This document shows positions 10,307-22,562 of a stretch of DNA of 64,000 bases, in pieces. The notes under the pieces were generated by a model. The model was given only the letters and a program-made list of their open reading frames with translations, had not been told where the DNA came from and searched no databases. Within the stretch, counting starts at the first letter, position 1. Each line of letters opens with the position of its first letter. Made by a program: the position numbers and the translations under genes. This DNA is from Poa pratensis (lineage: Eukaryota > Streptophyta > Magnoliopsida > Poales > Poaceae): the NCBI GenBank assembly GCA_947311845.1, contig CAMZMU010000040.1, positions 53,535,975-53,599,974 on the forward strand, in the 5' to 3' direction.

Positions 10307-13249
10307 ATTCTACCCTCCTTACAGGAATCTCGTCCCGAGATTCTAGAGTAGGAAAGAGGGAAAGGTTACGACGGTCTTCAACGGTCTTCTCGGTGTAGAT
10401 CGATTCAGCGCATCCTGAAGATCTTCATCGGCCTCACTTTGAGTTCACTATCAACGTACACCATAGGAGAAAGGAAACCTCACCGGAAGGATGGATCTTG
10501 GTGAAGATACCACGACCAAGTACCTCCTAGTAGAACTTAGGATGAGACTTCGAGCATCCCGGAATTGACAGTTAGGGGACACAGTCGTTTGACGGAAGAT
10601 TGGTCAGAAGTTTCCGGTTGGCAGACAACTGTTTTCTCAAACGATTCAGAATATGAACTTTGCACAAGGCCTTGAATTTCTGAAGACGAAGGTTAAACAA
10701 GATTCCAACAGATGAGGAGATAACTTCTACTAGTCGGCTTGAGTAGAACTTTCCTCACGGAGGAGCATTTCAGATCACTGGAGAAGGATCGGAAAGCTAG
10801 ATCGAGAGAACTTTAGAAACTCCGCAAACGTTAGTATTGGGAACACTTCATGATTTTCCAGACACCGGGACAAACTTCTTGAGGATCACCAACTATCATT
10901 CTGATTGAGAGTCAAATCTGGGAAGTGTAGAGATACTTCAGACTCAGCACCGGTAGGAATAGGAAGCTTTGCAATGCATACCAACGGATTACAATTGCTA
11001 GGACCCCAAGAGTCGGACTACAAGGTCTAACTCCAAAGGAGGAACGAGATTGCGGAACCCGTGGATTAGCAACTTGTCAGGAGACAGCTGTCCCAATTGA
11101 ATATCTTGTAGCGAGACACGATCGAGTTCTTGATGGGAAGCACCATAGAAGACAAGGGAGTTCTCAGACTTCCCCCCTTTCCGGAACAATTCAACCAGTG
11201 GCTTGGATGCATAGATGAAATTCTCAAGGAAAGGAGGTAACAACATACCATTCCGAGAATATTCTACACATGCTTGACCGAGTTGAAATGATTCCAAGGA
11301 AACCAGACATTTCACTCAGATCCACGGCGACATCTTTCAGCAATTGCACGTGAACCAGGGAAAGTCACTTCTAACTCCAGAACACATACCTTGTGAAGAC
11401 ACAAAGTTAGTTCCAACAATTTTTCCAATGCTAACGCCCAATATCCAATATGAATCTCCTCAAACATGGAGAAGATAAGAGGGTAGTTGATGGGCTCAAC
11501 AACAAACTTATCCAGATACTCCAAGACGGTAGACTCATATTTCAACAGAACGAGGCATAAGTATTGGTCAGACTAACACATTCAGGTAGGTAGGTCTGAG
11601 TTTGATTTGACGATAGCCCAATTCAAATCAAAGATTTGTAAGCATAACCATACAGGAAATACCACCTTGCTCGACACGTAACACTAGACATCCCATTGAG
11701 AATGAACTATCCCAGATAGAGCTTTTGTCTTTTAACTCTCCAAGTTGTTTAAGCTCAATCGAATAATTCAGGACATCCAGCACGATTTTCTTGGAGAAAG
11801 GAGTTGTTTAGAGAACCAGCTTACTCATAAGCTCAACATCACGGTCAGGTGACAACCTGGCGATACTTCGGGAAAGACCTCCAGAGTACCACGATCCACA
11901 TATAGGATGTCATGACATACCGGTGGATCTTGAGTTCAAGAGAGGATCATGCCTTTCAAGGCACAACGAGGTGGTCTTGGGAGCTTCGGCACGAACCTAG
12001 CTCTTTGACCGAGGGAGTGCATCAGAGCCAACTGACTTGGTAGCACTGTCAAACTCAGCTTATTGATTTGCTAACCAATCATGCTAAGGAGGGCAATGGA
12101 TATCCCTGGATTTTTGCACAGTAAGAACTGCTGAGAATATCCGATAGTTACATTATTACTCACGTCTCATCACTCTGGAGTAATAAGTCACTCGGAGATC
12201 GGAGGGTAACAAAGTGTAAGAGCATCACTTCATCAAGAGGATCATGATACTTAGCTCGATACCCTGATATCAAAGAGTGTGACACTCTAAGGTGGAGCAG
12301 AACAAAAGCTAAACAAGGCCCTTCTTCTGCAGATTACAATACTTTAACCTGGTCCGAGGAGTGGACAAGGTACTAAAGTTATTTCTCCAAACAAGACGAA
12401 GTGGAAAGTATTGACGGATCAGGAGAGTGACTTGCATCGGAACATACCAACGCACGATAAAACTTTACTGTCAACAGACAGACAAGGGTCGGAAAGCAGA
12501 TTAGAGTAAGAAACATACTCAGGAGAAATCCTAAGATGTTGAAAATGCACCGGTTATTACCCAATTGTGCTAACCATGCCCAAAAGGAGAGATGCAGCAG
12601 AGTCACGAACATAGTTGGGAGACTCGCTAAGAGAATTCTGGTCATAACCCAGATGATTCCAAGACAGAATCTCCAGCTATGGCAGAGTTAACGTTACATA
12701 GTCAACAGAGGTGTGGAAAATTAAGGTTCAACCATTTACCATACAGACCACATAAAGGACTTGGGTTAAAGGTCAGCTTCATGTGCCGGGAATCAAAACT
12801 AGCATAACGATCACATGGGTAACAACCCACGCAACTCAACATACCAGATCCACAGCACAATCCGGACCTTATGTTCAAGACCTTGGGATGAAACCCGACA
12901 AAGGAGCAAATGATTAAACTCGGTAGAAACATCTGAGTTGATTTGGGACGGTAGAAACATCTGAGTTGATTTGGGATTGCAACGCAGCGGGAGCAACGTG
13001 ACACATAACACTAAAGGTCGAACCCACCCACGTTTCTCCTAATTTTGAAGTAACAGACGAGAAGCAAAACTTTTAACTCAAATCGAGGTAAGATTGCTCC
13101 GAGATTAGAGGGTAACCAGATAAGGAGTAAAAAGAATCCTAAGATGGTTTTCACAACTCATTTTTAGGTTAAAATATTTTCACAAACTCTAGACTCAACG
13201 TCGACCAGTAGAAGGGTTTCCTACAGGCAGTACTGCTCTGATACCAACT
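10307..13249 (-). other. Non-coding interior of the LARD-like element
   Basis: No frame shows gag zinc knuckles, a protease DSG/DTG, a YxDD reverse transcriptase or integrase motifs. The longest minus-strand frames (around 11000-11545) match nothing I know. The edges hold the polypurine tract and the primer site. A 28-bp tandem duplication (GGTAGAAACATCTGAGTTGA...) sits at 12922-12977. Confidence 0.8.
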
Positions 13250-16200
13250 TGTGGCGCCCCGACCCGACTGTTATACAGTGATACTGTGTCCCCGGTTATC
13301 CGATACCACCAGACACACTATCAAAGCATAATAGAGAGATCAAGGCTTGTGGAACAACTGGCACATCACAGACTCTACGACACAAAACATATAGTTCAAC
13401 TCTTATAATAGAGAAAGATAGCAAATGACAACCAGAGGTCACAGACCCAACATTACAACAAGCGGAAGCAAAATAAGTTGTTCTAAACAACAAGATCCAG
13501 ATTATGGCCTAAGAGGCCTACAAATAAACATCCAGCGCCAGCTGTTCCGGGATGTCCCAAGCTGCCACCTGGGAACCCCAGACTACTCGTCGATGTCCAC
13601 AAAGAACCCACCTTCGAGGTCGGTGAAGTCCTCCTCTGAAACAAAACAAACGACGTTGAGTTCGACGAACTCGCAAGATTATATATAGAGCATTAGCTCG
13701 ATGAAGCTTTCAAGGTTTTATGGCTGTTTTGCATAAAGCTGATTTTATTTATGAAAAACATAACTCAAAGGCATCGACTAATCAGAATATTTTCAAAAGA
13801 GGTAAGGAATAACTCTTTCTTTCATCACCTTACTCATCGTCAACCATCATCAACCATGGTACCTGTTCATCAAAGGCACCTCCCCGAATCACCCTCGAGG
13901 AAGTTCACCTTGCATTTGTGAGTGGTACCTCTAGTACCCAGTTTTTAATCATTCCGTTAAAGTTATTCTATGATCTTACCTTCACTTCCCAAGTTCGTCC
14001 ATAACCGCGGACACGGCTTTTCGAAAAGATTTACCCTGCAGGGGTGTACAATGTTTGCCACGCGTACCGTCCGGCCCATTACCTAGCTTTTAGCTCTCTT
14101 CCTTGGAGAACCGGCTGGGTGGGAGCGGTGTCGACTTCTCCCTCGTTAAGGACTTTCCAGGATCATCAGTGGCGGCAGGGCAGCCAGTGCCTGCAACACC
14201 CGCCCCACGGCCACTCATTTTCCTAACACCACCATCCTCATCTCAGTTCATCCCACCATCATCACGCACGCGCAAATGGAAGCCCGAACTAGAGGACCCT
14301 GGCTAGCCCCGCCCGAGTTATTTAGTCTATGAGGGTTCCTGCAAATGCATAGGCCTCACGCATGGTTGCACGCTCAGTCTTGGTTCAAGAGGTATAGAAC
14401 TCGCTCCTAGGCGGCGAGAACAAGACAAAACACCACAACCACAGTGGCCTCTCATCCCCACCTTTAAGCATTTTATTATCCGTCACCACAATTTCTCCAC
14501 CATCAATCTCATCTCATCACCTGTTTCCAACACAAACCATCCATCGTATAGCTATGCAATTAACTAAGCATGGCTAAGCATCAACAAGCATAGTAGGTAT
14601 CTCGGCCAACAATACAAACCTATAGATAATAGGGGGGAAACAGGTATTGGCATCGGAAACTTAATGCAACTATAGGATACTCTAATCCAATAAATTGACA
14701 TTTGGAACCGCATGCAATATTATAGTGGAGAAAATATTTGCGGAAAATAGGATAAGATATGCTCAGAGGGGGATTACGCTTGCCTGGATCAGTGTGCTGG
14801 TAGTACGGCTCTTCACGATACTGTGGGGGCACTTCCCCTCCTTGATCTACCGATGCACAACAATACCGGAGAGGAACAATCAAAACCACGGATAACATCG
14901 GTGCAATGCGCAAACACATGATGACATGACATTTTAAATCCCCGGGAGGGGGATGATGCAACTATTCAAATTAAACAGAGTTCGGGTGCTTAGAGGGGCG
15001 CATCCCGGATATCCGTGAATTTAAGTCATGGATCATCTTACTTGTTGATTACGGTGGTCGAAACCCTAGGGTATAACTTGTAGATGCTAAGACATGATCA
15101 TGTGGGAGATGCAGGGTTTTGGCGATTTAACATACATGATAACCATTTAAACGGTTGGTTCACGAATTTCCGGACATTCGGGTATACTACAACCTTTTAT
15201 GGTAGACCGACAGAATTACAAGTTAAACATTTTAATTCCTCTTGTAATTATGCCTGGTTATTATTCAAATCCAATACATTATTACCACTTAACCAAAATA
15301 GGAAGAAAAATAAGAAGAAACAGTACATTTTCTTTGTGCTGGGCAAAATCGGAATATCCGGTTTATTAAAACTCGGAATATCCGATGGAACACAAGTCCC
15401 AGAATTTGGCTAAGGACTGAAGATTTTCTTCGTACTGATAGGAATCGGAAAATCCGAATTTGTAGAAATCGGAAAATCCGATTATCGGAGATAGCTCGCC
15501 ACGGCTAAGGACTGAAACAGAATCGCACTGGAACTGATCGGAAACTCCGATTGCTCATCGACTCGGATTATCCGAGCGAGCGCAGAGTACAGCGGCGAGC
15601 ACGGCGACCTGCGGGCGCCGGTGAACCACGGCGGGAGAGGAAGGAACGGAGGGCAAAGGAGGGGTGCGTGCTCACCCTGATGGCGTGGAGGTGCTCGGCG
15701 TGGTCGGGGATGGACTGGAACGGCGGCAATCGACCGCGGCGGCGCTCGAAGTGCAGCGGCGAGGCAGTGGAAGGTGACGGCGATTTCGGTCTTCCCCGGC
15801 CGATTCCTTTGGTGGGGAAGTAGAGGAGGACACGGCGGAGCTTCCTACGTCCTTGGTTCCGCTCGGGAGCTACCCAGTCGACGGCGACGCGGCGGCGGAG
15901 CTCGAGCTGCGGGCGGCCATGGTGGAAGCAAGGAAAGGAGATGAACGGGAAGAAAAATCTGGGGGACGGGTGAGGAGCAGGTGGGGCTCGTGGCTGGCTT
16001 CCCTTCCTCGCAGGGGAGTGGGCAGAGGGGGCCCGGCGATGGGGGCGCGCGGCATGGCGCCAGTGCCCCAGGAGAGAGATGACGCTTTTCCCGAAAACCC
16101 CCTGGAGAAATTTGGTTCCTCACGGATAGGTCCTTTTCAGCTTTTATTTTAAAGTCTTTTAAAAACCAGTACCTCCAGTGATTTAATTAAGGCACTAAAC

Positions 16201-16645
16201 AATTTCCAAAAATTATGAAATAAATTGGGTGGCCTTTTTATACCATGAGGAAACTCCACAAAAATTGGCGCCTCCAAATAAAATGTTTTGAACCCCTTTT
16301 GTTTAGAAAGTTGGATAGGGCATTTTTGCTAAATTCGAAGATGTTGCTCCTTTAACAATTTGGAGCAAGTGCAAAATATTATTTTTGGAGCTCTTGGAAC
16401 TTCCTTGACAAATAGGAGATGTCGAAGTAATTTTATTTGCAAGATTGAGTGCCTTCGTTGTTTTGAAATTTGTGGAAGCACATTTGGCAATTTGGTTTTT
16501 AAAATGTTGCCAAGTCTCCACAATTCCCTAGCAACAACCACAAATCCCTAGCAACAACAACAATTTGCATGATGCCATGATGCAATTAACACAAAAGTGG
16601 AAAATTTACACGGGTTTTCAAGGTTTTCAACTTTGGGCTGTTACA
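13250..16645 (-). repeat. 5' LTR of the LARD-like element (3,396 bp)
   Basis: It ends in element sense CGGGGCGCCACA next to the primer site, and begins TGTAACAGCCC beside TSD TCAGA. It carries six CGG-N5-CCG dyads at 15350-15574, including the one that is degenerate in the other LTR. Confidence 0.9.
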
Positions 16646-16882
16646 TCAGACCAGGTTAGAATAGGGTACCCGATAATAGCAAAACGAGATTGGTGTACAC
16701 CAAAAGTACGCTCGACATCCTTCTTAGCACCCTCCTATTCTGAAGCAAACCAAGATTGGTTCTGACCTAGAGGTTGGAGATTGTCTTCACAAATGTATAC
16801 CATATTGGATAGATGACATCTGATAGATAATATCCCTTGTCATAGGCATGGCCGTTGACCTCATAGTTGCCTGTCTCGGTAT
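16646..16882 (-). pseudogene. PIF/Harbinger transposase relic, central part
   Basis: The minus strand reads [20 protein letters not shown] then [12 protein letters not shown], the characteristic DDE_4 block around the second catalytic Asp. A stop and frameshift follow, then WFAS and AKKDVERTFGVHQSRFAIIG toward the LARD insertion point. The remaining C-terminal part lies at 6893-6634. The upstream N-terminal part is not recognisable. Confidence 0.8.
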
Positions 16883-17235
16883 TTTATATAGAATTGTCTT
16901 CTGTTTGAGAATAAAATTGGTTCAAAGTGCAATTAGGAGTGTCTCTTGGGAGGCGCCGGGGGAGCCACTCCCAATAGCTTGGCAACCTGTGTATGTGCTC
17001 ATGATAATACTTGTCTGGCACAGTTGTCGGACGCTCTATTGTGTGCGCTGGTGGAGATGCTCTATTGTTCGGTATTTATGGTATAGATGCCACTGTGTTC
17101 AAAATAAAAACTTACATAATGAAACTTGTGTGGGATGGTGAGACGAAGCTACTGCTCACGCAGAATTGGAGATTGGCGGTTAAAAACCCGGACCATTTTC
17201 TTAGACAGCAAGCGTTGTGCCAAAAGTAAAAAATA
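16883..17235. other. Gene-free stretch, probably upstream part of the Harbinger relic
   Basis: I see no conserved frame. Its position suggests degraded transposase or leader sequence, but I cannot support a call. Confidence 0.3.
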
Positions 17236-17359
17236 CTCTCTCCGTTATAAATTAGATGACTTACATTTGTCCACATGTGAATGTACGTAGACATATTACA
17301 AGTATAGATACATCCATATTTGAACAAAATGAAAGTCATCTAATTTGGAACGGAGGGAG
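17236..17359. mobile_element. Stowaway MITE
   Basis: It has 124 bp with inverted ends (CTCTCTCCGTTATAAATTAG and CTAATTTGGAACGGAGGGAG), flanked by TA on both sides (17234-17235 and 17360-17361). This is the Tc1/Mariner-type Stowaway structure common in Triticeae. There is no coding capacity. Confidence 0.95.
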
Positions 17360-17803
17360 TAGAAAATAAAGATAACCTTGGTGCACACACTTCTTAGGTA
17401 GTAGAAAAAATAATTTCGAAGTTTGTAAATCTTAATAATCCATGCATTGGTACTGAGTTGAAAATTGCCTATGCATCGTCAAATAATACGACAATTTGCT
17501 ATGTTTTTGAAAGATGAGAAAATGAGAAATTATGTTTTTTCGATCATACGACCATTTGCTGTCGTGTACATGGTCAAGTCAGCTCTGACTCAAGTTTGGT
17601 GCATTTGCAAGACGCCTCGCCGAATCACGAAATAGTCCACCGCTTCTGATTACTGGATCACGAACGGGAGTCCAAAATTTCGTTCTACTAGTATCAGGAA
17701 CTACATGATCTGCTGGACCGAAGAACCGTTCTGATTACTCGATCACATTAGTGAGGTGTCGTCTACGAAGAGGAACTGCGTCTGAACGCCTAGAGTTAGT
17801 TGA
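17360..17803. other. Gene-free stretch between the Stowaway and paralogue A
   Basis: AT-rich to mixed sequence with no recognised element. It is the 3' flank of the minus-strand paralogue A. Confidence 0.3.
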
Positions 17804-19359
17804 TCAAGCAAAGATTTGCTCACCGCTGACGAGCCAACAGCAAGAACGTTTCTTCCTCCAGCGCTGATACCCTTCCAGAGCATGCTCCGCGCGCCGCCGA
17901 ACGTGCTCCTCGCAGCACAGGAGCTGCTGCAGCGCGGCCACCTTGGCGCTATCCAGCTCCTTCTCCAGCGCACGCTTCGCCACGGCGAGCTTGGCCACCG
18001 CCTTCGCCACATCCGCCCCCTCCATGGCGACCTCGGGCCTCGCTTTCCCCTGCTCCGCCGCATCCGCTGCCCGCTTCGCCGCTGTGAGCTCGGCCTTCGC
18101 CTTCACCACCTCTGCCTCTGCCATGGCGAGCCCGGCTTTCGCCTTAGCCAGCTCTGCCCCCGTCACGGCGAGCTCGGCCTTCGCCTTCGCCAGCTCCCGT
18201 GCAGGCTCCCGAACCGTGGTGTGTCTGTCGAGCCTGCTGGAGATGTTCTGATGCTTGGGGCGAAGCCCGGCGGTGGCGAACGCACACCGGACAGCGGCAT
18301 GTTCAGCAAAGAAAGAAGCGGCTCCTCGCCGTCGGCTTCCTGCAAACTTCTCTTTTTCCCATACGAAGGGCGCGACCCTGTTGCGTCGCTGTTCGGCTCG
18401 GCTTTCACCTTCTTCAACGTGGCCGCCTTCTCCGCCAGCATAGTCTTCATCATGGTGCAGACAGAAGGATCCAGACCTAGCAGACAACACCGACATCAGC
18501 TCTCCATGAAACAGGGGAAACAGAGAGGGGTTTCGATCGATGAACAGTTACCTTCGGGCTTGGAAACAAAACAAGTGGAAGGAGGCGACGGTGATGGCGG
18601 AAATGCGGTGGTTATCATGGCGGCTGCAAGGCTGCTTTTTGAGAGATACTTCCTGAGATCGACGGCAGCGCCGCCGTGAGCGCGGAGCAGCTTGGCCGCC
18701 CATTTCTTTTCCTCAACGGTGAGCACCGGGTTTATTAGGGAGCTTTTCGACCGCTCGGCCCACTCCACAGGGCAAGGCCACGGCTCCGGCGACGAGAGGA
18801 AGAAGAACTCGTGTTTCCAGTACCTGAAAGAGACCCAATTCGGGTCGGGCATCCCCGTGAAGCGCAAGCCGGAGCTGTCCCTGGATTGGAAAAGGTACCA
18901 TCCTTTTTTCTGCCTCCGACTGACGATGCCCAGCATGAAGAAGCGCCGGAACGCCGAGAGCGACGGCGGCACGCCGACGGAGCGGCAGAGCACGAGGAAG
19001 CCCGCCATGATGCGCCACCCGTTGGGCGTGAGCTGGGCCGGCGCAATGCCGAAGTGGGCGAGCGCCTCGGAGAAGAAGCCGTGCAGTGGGACGCGCATGC
19101 CGGCCTCCAGCGCGCGGGCGAGCACGAAGATGGCTCCGCGCGGAGGCGTCGAGTTCGCGCGCAGGTCGCCGGCGGGGTGCGCAGTATACTCCTTGGGGAC
19201 GCCGTGCTCCTTGCAGATCGCATCGATCTTGTCTTGCGTGCGCAGGAACGAGGAGAAGTCCTCGGGGCGTCCGTGACGGCTCCCCGTCCGCGGCCTCGAC
19301 GGCTCAGCGGCGGCGGCGGCCACGCCGTGGTCCGGGTCGATGGTGGAAAAGGAAGGCAT
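17804..19359 (-). pseudogene. Paralogue A: putative gypsy-type transposon domain protein with Ala/Lys/Glu coiled coil
   Basis: Exon 1 (19359-18552) starts MPSFSTIDPDHG and encodes a ~200-residue domain with PNGWRIMAGFLVLCRSVG and FRRFFMLGIVSRRQKKGWY. This resembles the plant 'putative gypsy type transposon' family (Pfam Transposase_28-like). The exon ends at GAAG|GTAACTG. Exon 2 resumes at 18476 after GCTAG in phase (GLDPSVCTMMKTMLAEKAA). Around 18265 one C is missing from a C run compared with paralogue B, shifting the frame. The region between REPARELA and KAKAEL lacks about 75 codons and an intron present in B. The C-terminus is an AELAKAKAGL-type helix to the stop at 17804. Both assembled copies share these lesions, so they are real. 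The biological role of the family is unknown. Confidence 0.75.
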
Positions 19360-20962
19360 CGCGCGCGACGGTGCTCCTGTCCAGCGTGGCGTTTGGCTTC
19401 CGCTACCTCGTCTCCTGCGCCTGCGGCCACTCGTGCTGTCCTTTCTAACTGTGCAGCGGAGACAAAGGGAAAAAACCTCATTTCTAGGTTGCTTGGTGTT
19501 CTTTGAAATGTTGATTTTTCTTTTCTTTTAGGGATCTTTTTTTTTCTGAGGATCTTTGAGTTATTAGTTTAGTTCTTTTTAATCACAGAACTGGAGTCTC
19601 GCATCTCTGTAAAAGAATTACTTCGCAAAAAAAAAAAAACTATAAGAACTCTATAAGTCCAAAGGGAGTGACCGTACCTGCGGTGGAATTTCCGACTGCG
19701 TTGACCTGGTACCGTACATGTCCGAACGGGGGCCATGGAAGAAGAAGAAAGCCGAGGGCACCCGCCGGAGAGGTAGAATAAGGGACCTGTGGCCGCCGCC
19801 ATCGAACCACCTCCAGGCTCCATCCCCTGCAGCCAGCGTCGGCCGGGCCGCCTGCCCCCGACCTCCCTCTAAGGTCTCCTACCACCCGCTTGAGTCTGGC
19901 GTCGGCCGCATCCCCCACACCCACCGTTAAGCGCCTTGCTCGCCGGTGGCTCGCTCACTCCTCGGCGTCGCCTTCTCCGTTGCGACTCCCTATCGGTCGC
20001 CAACGACGCCGCCAACTCCAGCTCACCGGATGGTGGGTGGTGGAGGGAAGAGAGGAGGAGAGGAGAGGCCATGGCGCCTTAGGTTGGGGATTTTCTTTCG
20101 AGTCGGGCAAGATCGGGAGGAGGTAGAGGAATAAGATAGGAACAGTCATGGTTGACCGAGTGGAGGTGGGGGCCACTATGCTCACGTGGTTAGACGTCGG
20201 GCGATCACCCGTGATAGAGCCCCTTCGTTGAAAATGATGAATAATGAGAAAAGAAAATCCGGAAGTTGCCGGGGCATATGGTTGCTAAGTACATTCTGTG
20301 AAATTGTAAAGAGAAATTAAACTAGTACTTGTAAAATGCGGTATAGGACGAGCATTTACTTTTAAAAAATCAGGTTAAAAAATGACAGTCTGCATACTTT
20401 GAACGAAATATGTAAAATGGTGCGGGGTGTATAGAGTGGTTCGCACGCTTAAAGATATTTGTACAACTAGCAATTGGCTAGTGCATAAAAATGTCAAATC
20501 ATCAAAAGTCGTCATTATTAATTACCCGTATAATAGAGTTAGCTATTAGGTTTGTGCTTTTTTCACTTTCAACTTTTCTTTTTTCCTCTCATTTAATGTT
20601 TTATCAAGAAGCGCGCCTAGAGGCTAACTCTTGTGTAAACCTAATCTATTTTTTCGCTTGTTTTTTGTACTCCACATAAGTAAAAATATCTAACTCTTGC
20701 ATGAACCTAATCTATCTCTTTTCTCTTGTTTTTGTACTCCACATAAGCAAAAATATCATGTAAATAGACTTATAGATTATTATTATACTTGCTCTGGTAT
20801 GTAGTAGTTTTGGCAAATCTTTTGAAAATTATTCAGATTATAACAAAATTAGCATTTTCCTAAACTGTTTCAGAAACGTGCAAATGCCAACTCTCAGCCT
20901 TGTTCATTGGTGCAACTAGTTTGAAATTTTTCTTGGAGAAGATTAATGTTGATTCATGTAAT
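19360..20962. other. 5' flank of paralogue A
   Basis: It contains a GC-rich block at 19690-20130 whose ORFs on both strands are unrecognised, an A13 run near 19628, and a segment at 20240-20525 that is clearly homologous to the flank of paralogue B at 60164-60430. A short duplication, GTACTCCACATAAG with CTAACTCTTG, occurs at 20625-20755. There is no supported gene. Confidence 0.6.
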
Positions 20963-22083
20963 TTTTTTTTTTTGAAAGGATCCACACTGCGAGTACATCA
21001 GAGATTACAAAGGAAAAAGCAGTACACGCAGAAGAACAAACCACCGAAGCTCAGCACAACAGCAGTGCAAAGAAACCAGCCCGCTGAACCGCCGCCACGC
21101 TTGACGCCAAGCTCCGTCGCCGCAACGCCGGAGAGGAAGGCGCCAGGCCGCCGCCGACGCCGGAAAAGGAGCACCCCACTCATGTAGAGACCGCATAAGC
21201 CGCCCGCCGCAAGCGACGGAACCGAAGCTCGTTGAAAGCACACGGCCATGGCGCCACCTCCCCGGAACCACCCCTCGAACCAAACAAACCTGCACTGAGC
21301 ACGAAGACGGCTTGCCGGAGACCACGCCAAGAGCACGCCTTGCTCACACCTTCTCCCCTCGCCACCACGGCCGGCCGGAGATGGAGGAGACCAACATGTT
21401 GAAGCAGAGCACAGAGCCAGAAGAGCACCTCCCCACGCCACCATGGCTAGCAGGAGGAACCTGACCACCGCGCCAAAGACCAGCGAAGACCTCCGAGATC
21501 CTGGAAAAGCTCCTCCTGTACAAGCTCCATGTCCTCGCGACGACGCCGGAGAGCACGTCGCCGTGCCGGCAAGGACAAAGCACAAAATCCACGCCATGGA
21601 GGTCGCCGCCGAACCGACCGCCATGAAAGACACAAAGCTCACCGAACCACCACCGGCCGCCGCCAAGCAAGCCACCAGCTGCAGAACAGGAGCACCCTTA
21701 TTCGCTGCCGCCGCCGCCACCGTCGAAACCGAAGCGCCGGACAGCCGAACCCTAACCTCACCGCCCACCAGGAGCGGCAGGAAACTACAGCAGCAAGCTC
21801 GCCAGCTTCAACGCAGACGCCGTCGCCGGAAAGGGGAGCCGAGCTTGAGCAGACCACGCCGACGCAACGTCGCCGCTCCCCTCCACGCGACGCCACCCAG
21901 CACCCAACTCCACCCCTATAAACACGCCAGCCATGAAGCACCGTGGTTTCCCACCCCTCCCGCCGCCGGAGCGGCCGGCGGAGGGGAGGGAAACCAGCGG
22001 GCTCGCCGGCGGCCGCAGGGGGAAAGGAAATCGCCTCCGGATTCGCCTCTGGACTGTAGCAGGGGAAAAGGGGAAAAGGAGAC
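20963..22083 (-). mobile_element. Poly(A)-tailed retroposon, GC-rich, no reverse transcriptase
   Basis: On the minus strand this 1.1 kb unit ends CTCGCAGTGTGGATCCTTTC followed by an A12-13 tail. It is flanked by a target duplication, TGTTGATTCATGTAAT at 20947-20962 and TGTTGATAATTCATGTAAT at 22084-22102, sharing ATTCATGTAAT. A 3' poly(A) and a variable-length duplication are marks of LINE-machinery retroposition. The body is GC-rich with long biased frames (305 codons in the second copy) but no endonuclease, RT or RNase H motif. It could be a LINE 5' fragment, a processed transcript or a large SINE-like element. Confidence 0.6.
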
Positions 22084-22307
22084 TGTTGATAATTCATGTA
22101 ATATTTGTAAGATCAACTTACACAATTCCATAAATAGATAACCCCTCTGTTTCTTTCTCGCGCAAAACTATCTCATCCTACTCCTATTATTCGTGATATT
22201 GTGTAACAAGTAGTACTATGTTTGTACAATACTAAACCAATTAATTAGGCATGTCCGTCCGGTGAAACAGTAAAAAAGTTGAAGTGCCGTCCTCTTGGAG
22301 ATGCTAT

Positions 22308-22562
22308 TAAGCGCCTGCGCTTGGTGACCGACGTGCTGACCGTGTGAGCAGCCACAGGCTAGGTGGTCGACACGTATCCAGTATTCCAGTGGCACCCACT
22401 GTGTTCAAATCGGTGGTCCATAGTATAGTTGCTATAGTTTGCAGCTGCAGGCCGTCTACACTTGGTGGCACAACGACGATGGAACTATCACAAAAACGGA
22501 AAGGAAATGGGCAGTACTCTGCAGCTGACCAGGCTCACACGATGCCCGCCACAAAGAGATGA
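22308..22562. repeat. Diverged dispersed repeat, partner of 1541-1762
   Basis: It begins GCGCCTGCGCTTGGTGACCG and includes the CACAACGACGATGGAACTAT block. It differs from the partner in its central 80-100 bp. Confidence 0.7.

Larger units (their letters stand above)
6894..16645 (-). mobile_element. LARD-like non-autonomous LTR retrotransposon
   Basis: The element is 9,752 bp, flanked by a perfect 5-bp duplication TCAGA (6889-6893 and 16646-16650). LTRs are ~3.4 kb (6894-10306 and 13250-16645), near identical by eye, so insertion is recent. Orientation is minus: the primer site TTGGTATCAGAGCA lies at 13247-13234 next to the 5' LTR, and the polypurine tract AAGGAGGGTAGAAT lies at 10320-10307 next to the 3' LTR. 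The 2.9 kb interior has no recognisable gag or pol. Very long LTRs with a non-coding interior match the LARD class known from barley and wheat. The polypurine wording suggests a Gypsy parent; that is inference. Confidence 0.85.

Noticed and set aside
10998..11545. Minus-strand ORFs in the LARD interior as gag
   Set aside because: No gag core, knuckle or protease motif; lengths are modest and frames unlinked.
18811..19506. Long plus-strand ORFs opposite paralogue A
   Set aside because: Antisense shadows of a GC-rich exon; the minus-strand frame carries the family motifs.
20998..21768. 256-residue hydrophobic minus-strand ORF as a membrane protein
   Set aside because: It lies within a GC-rich retroposon, its hydrophobicity follows from base composition, and its frame changes with single indels between the two assembled copies.
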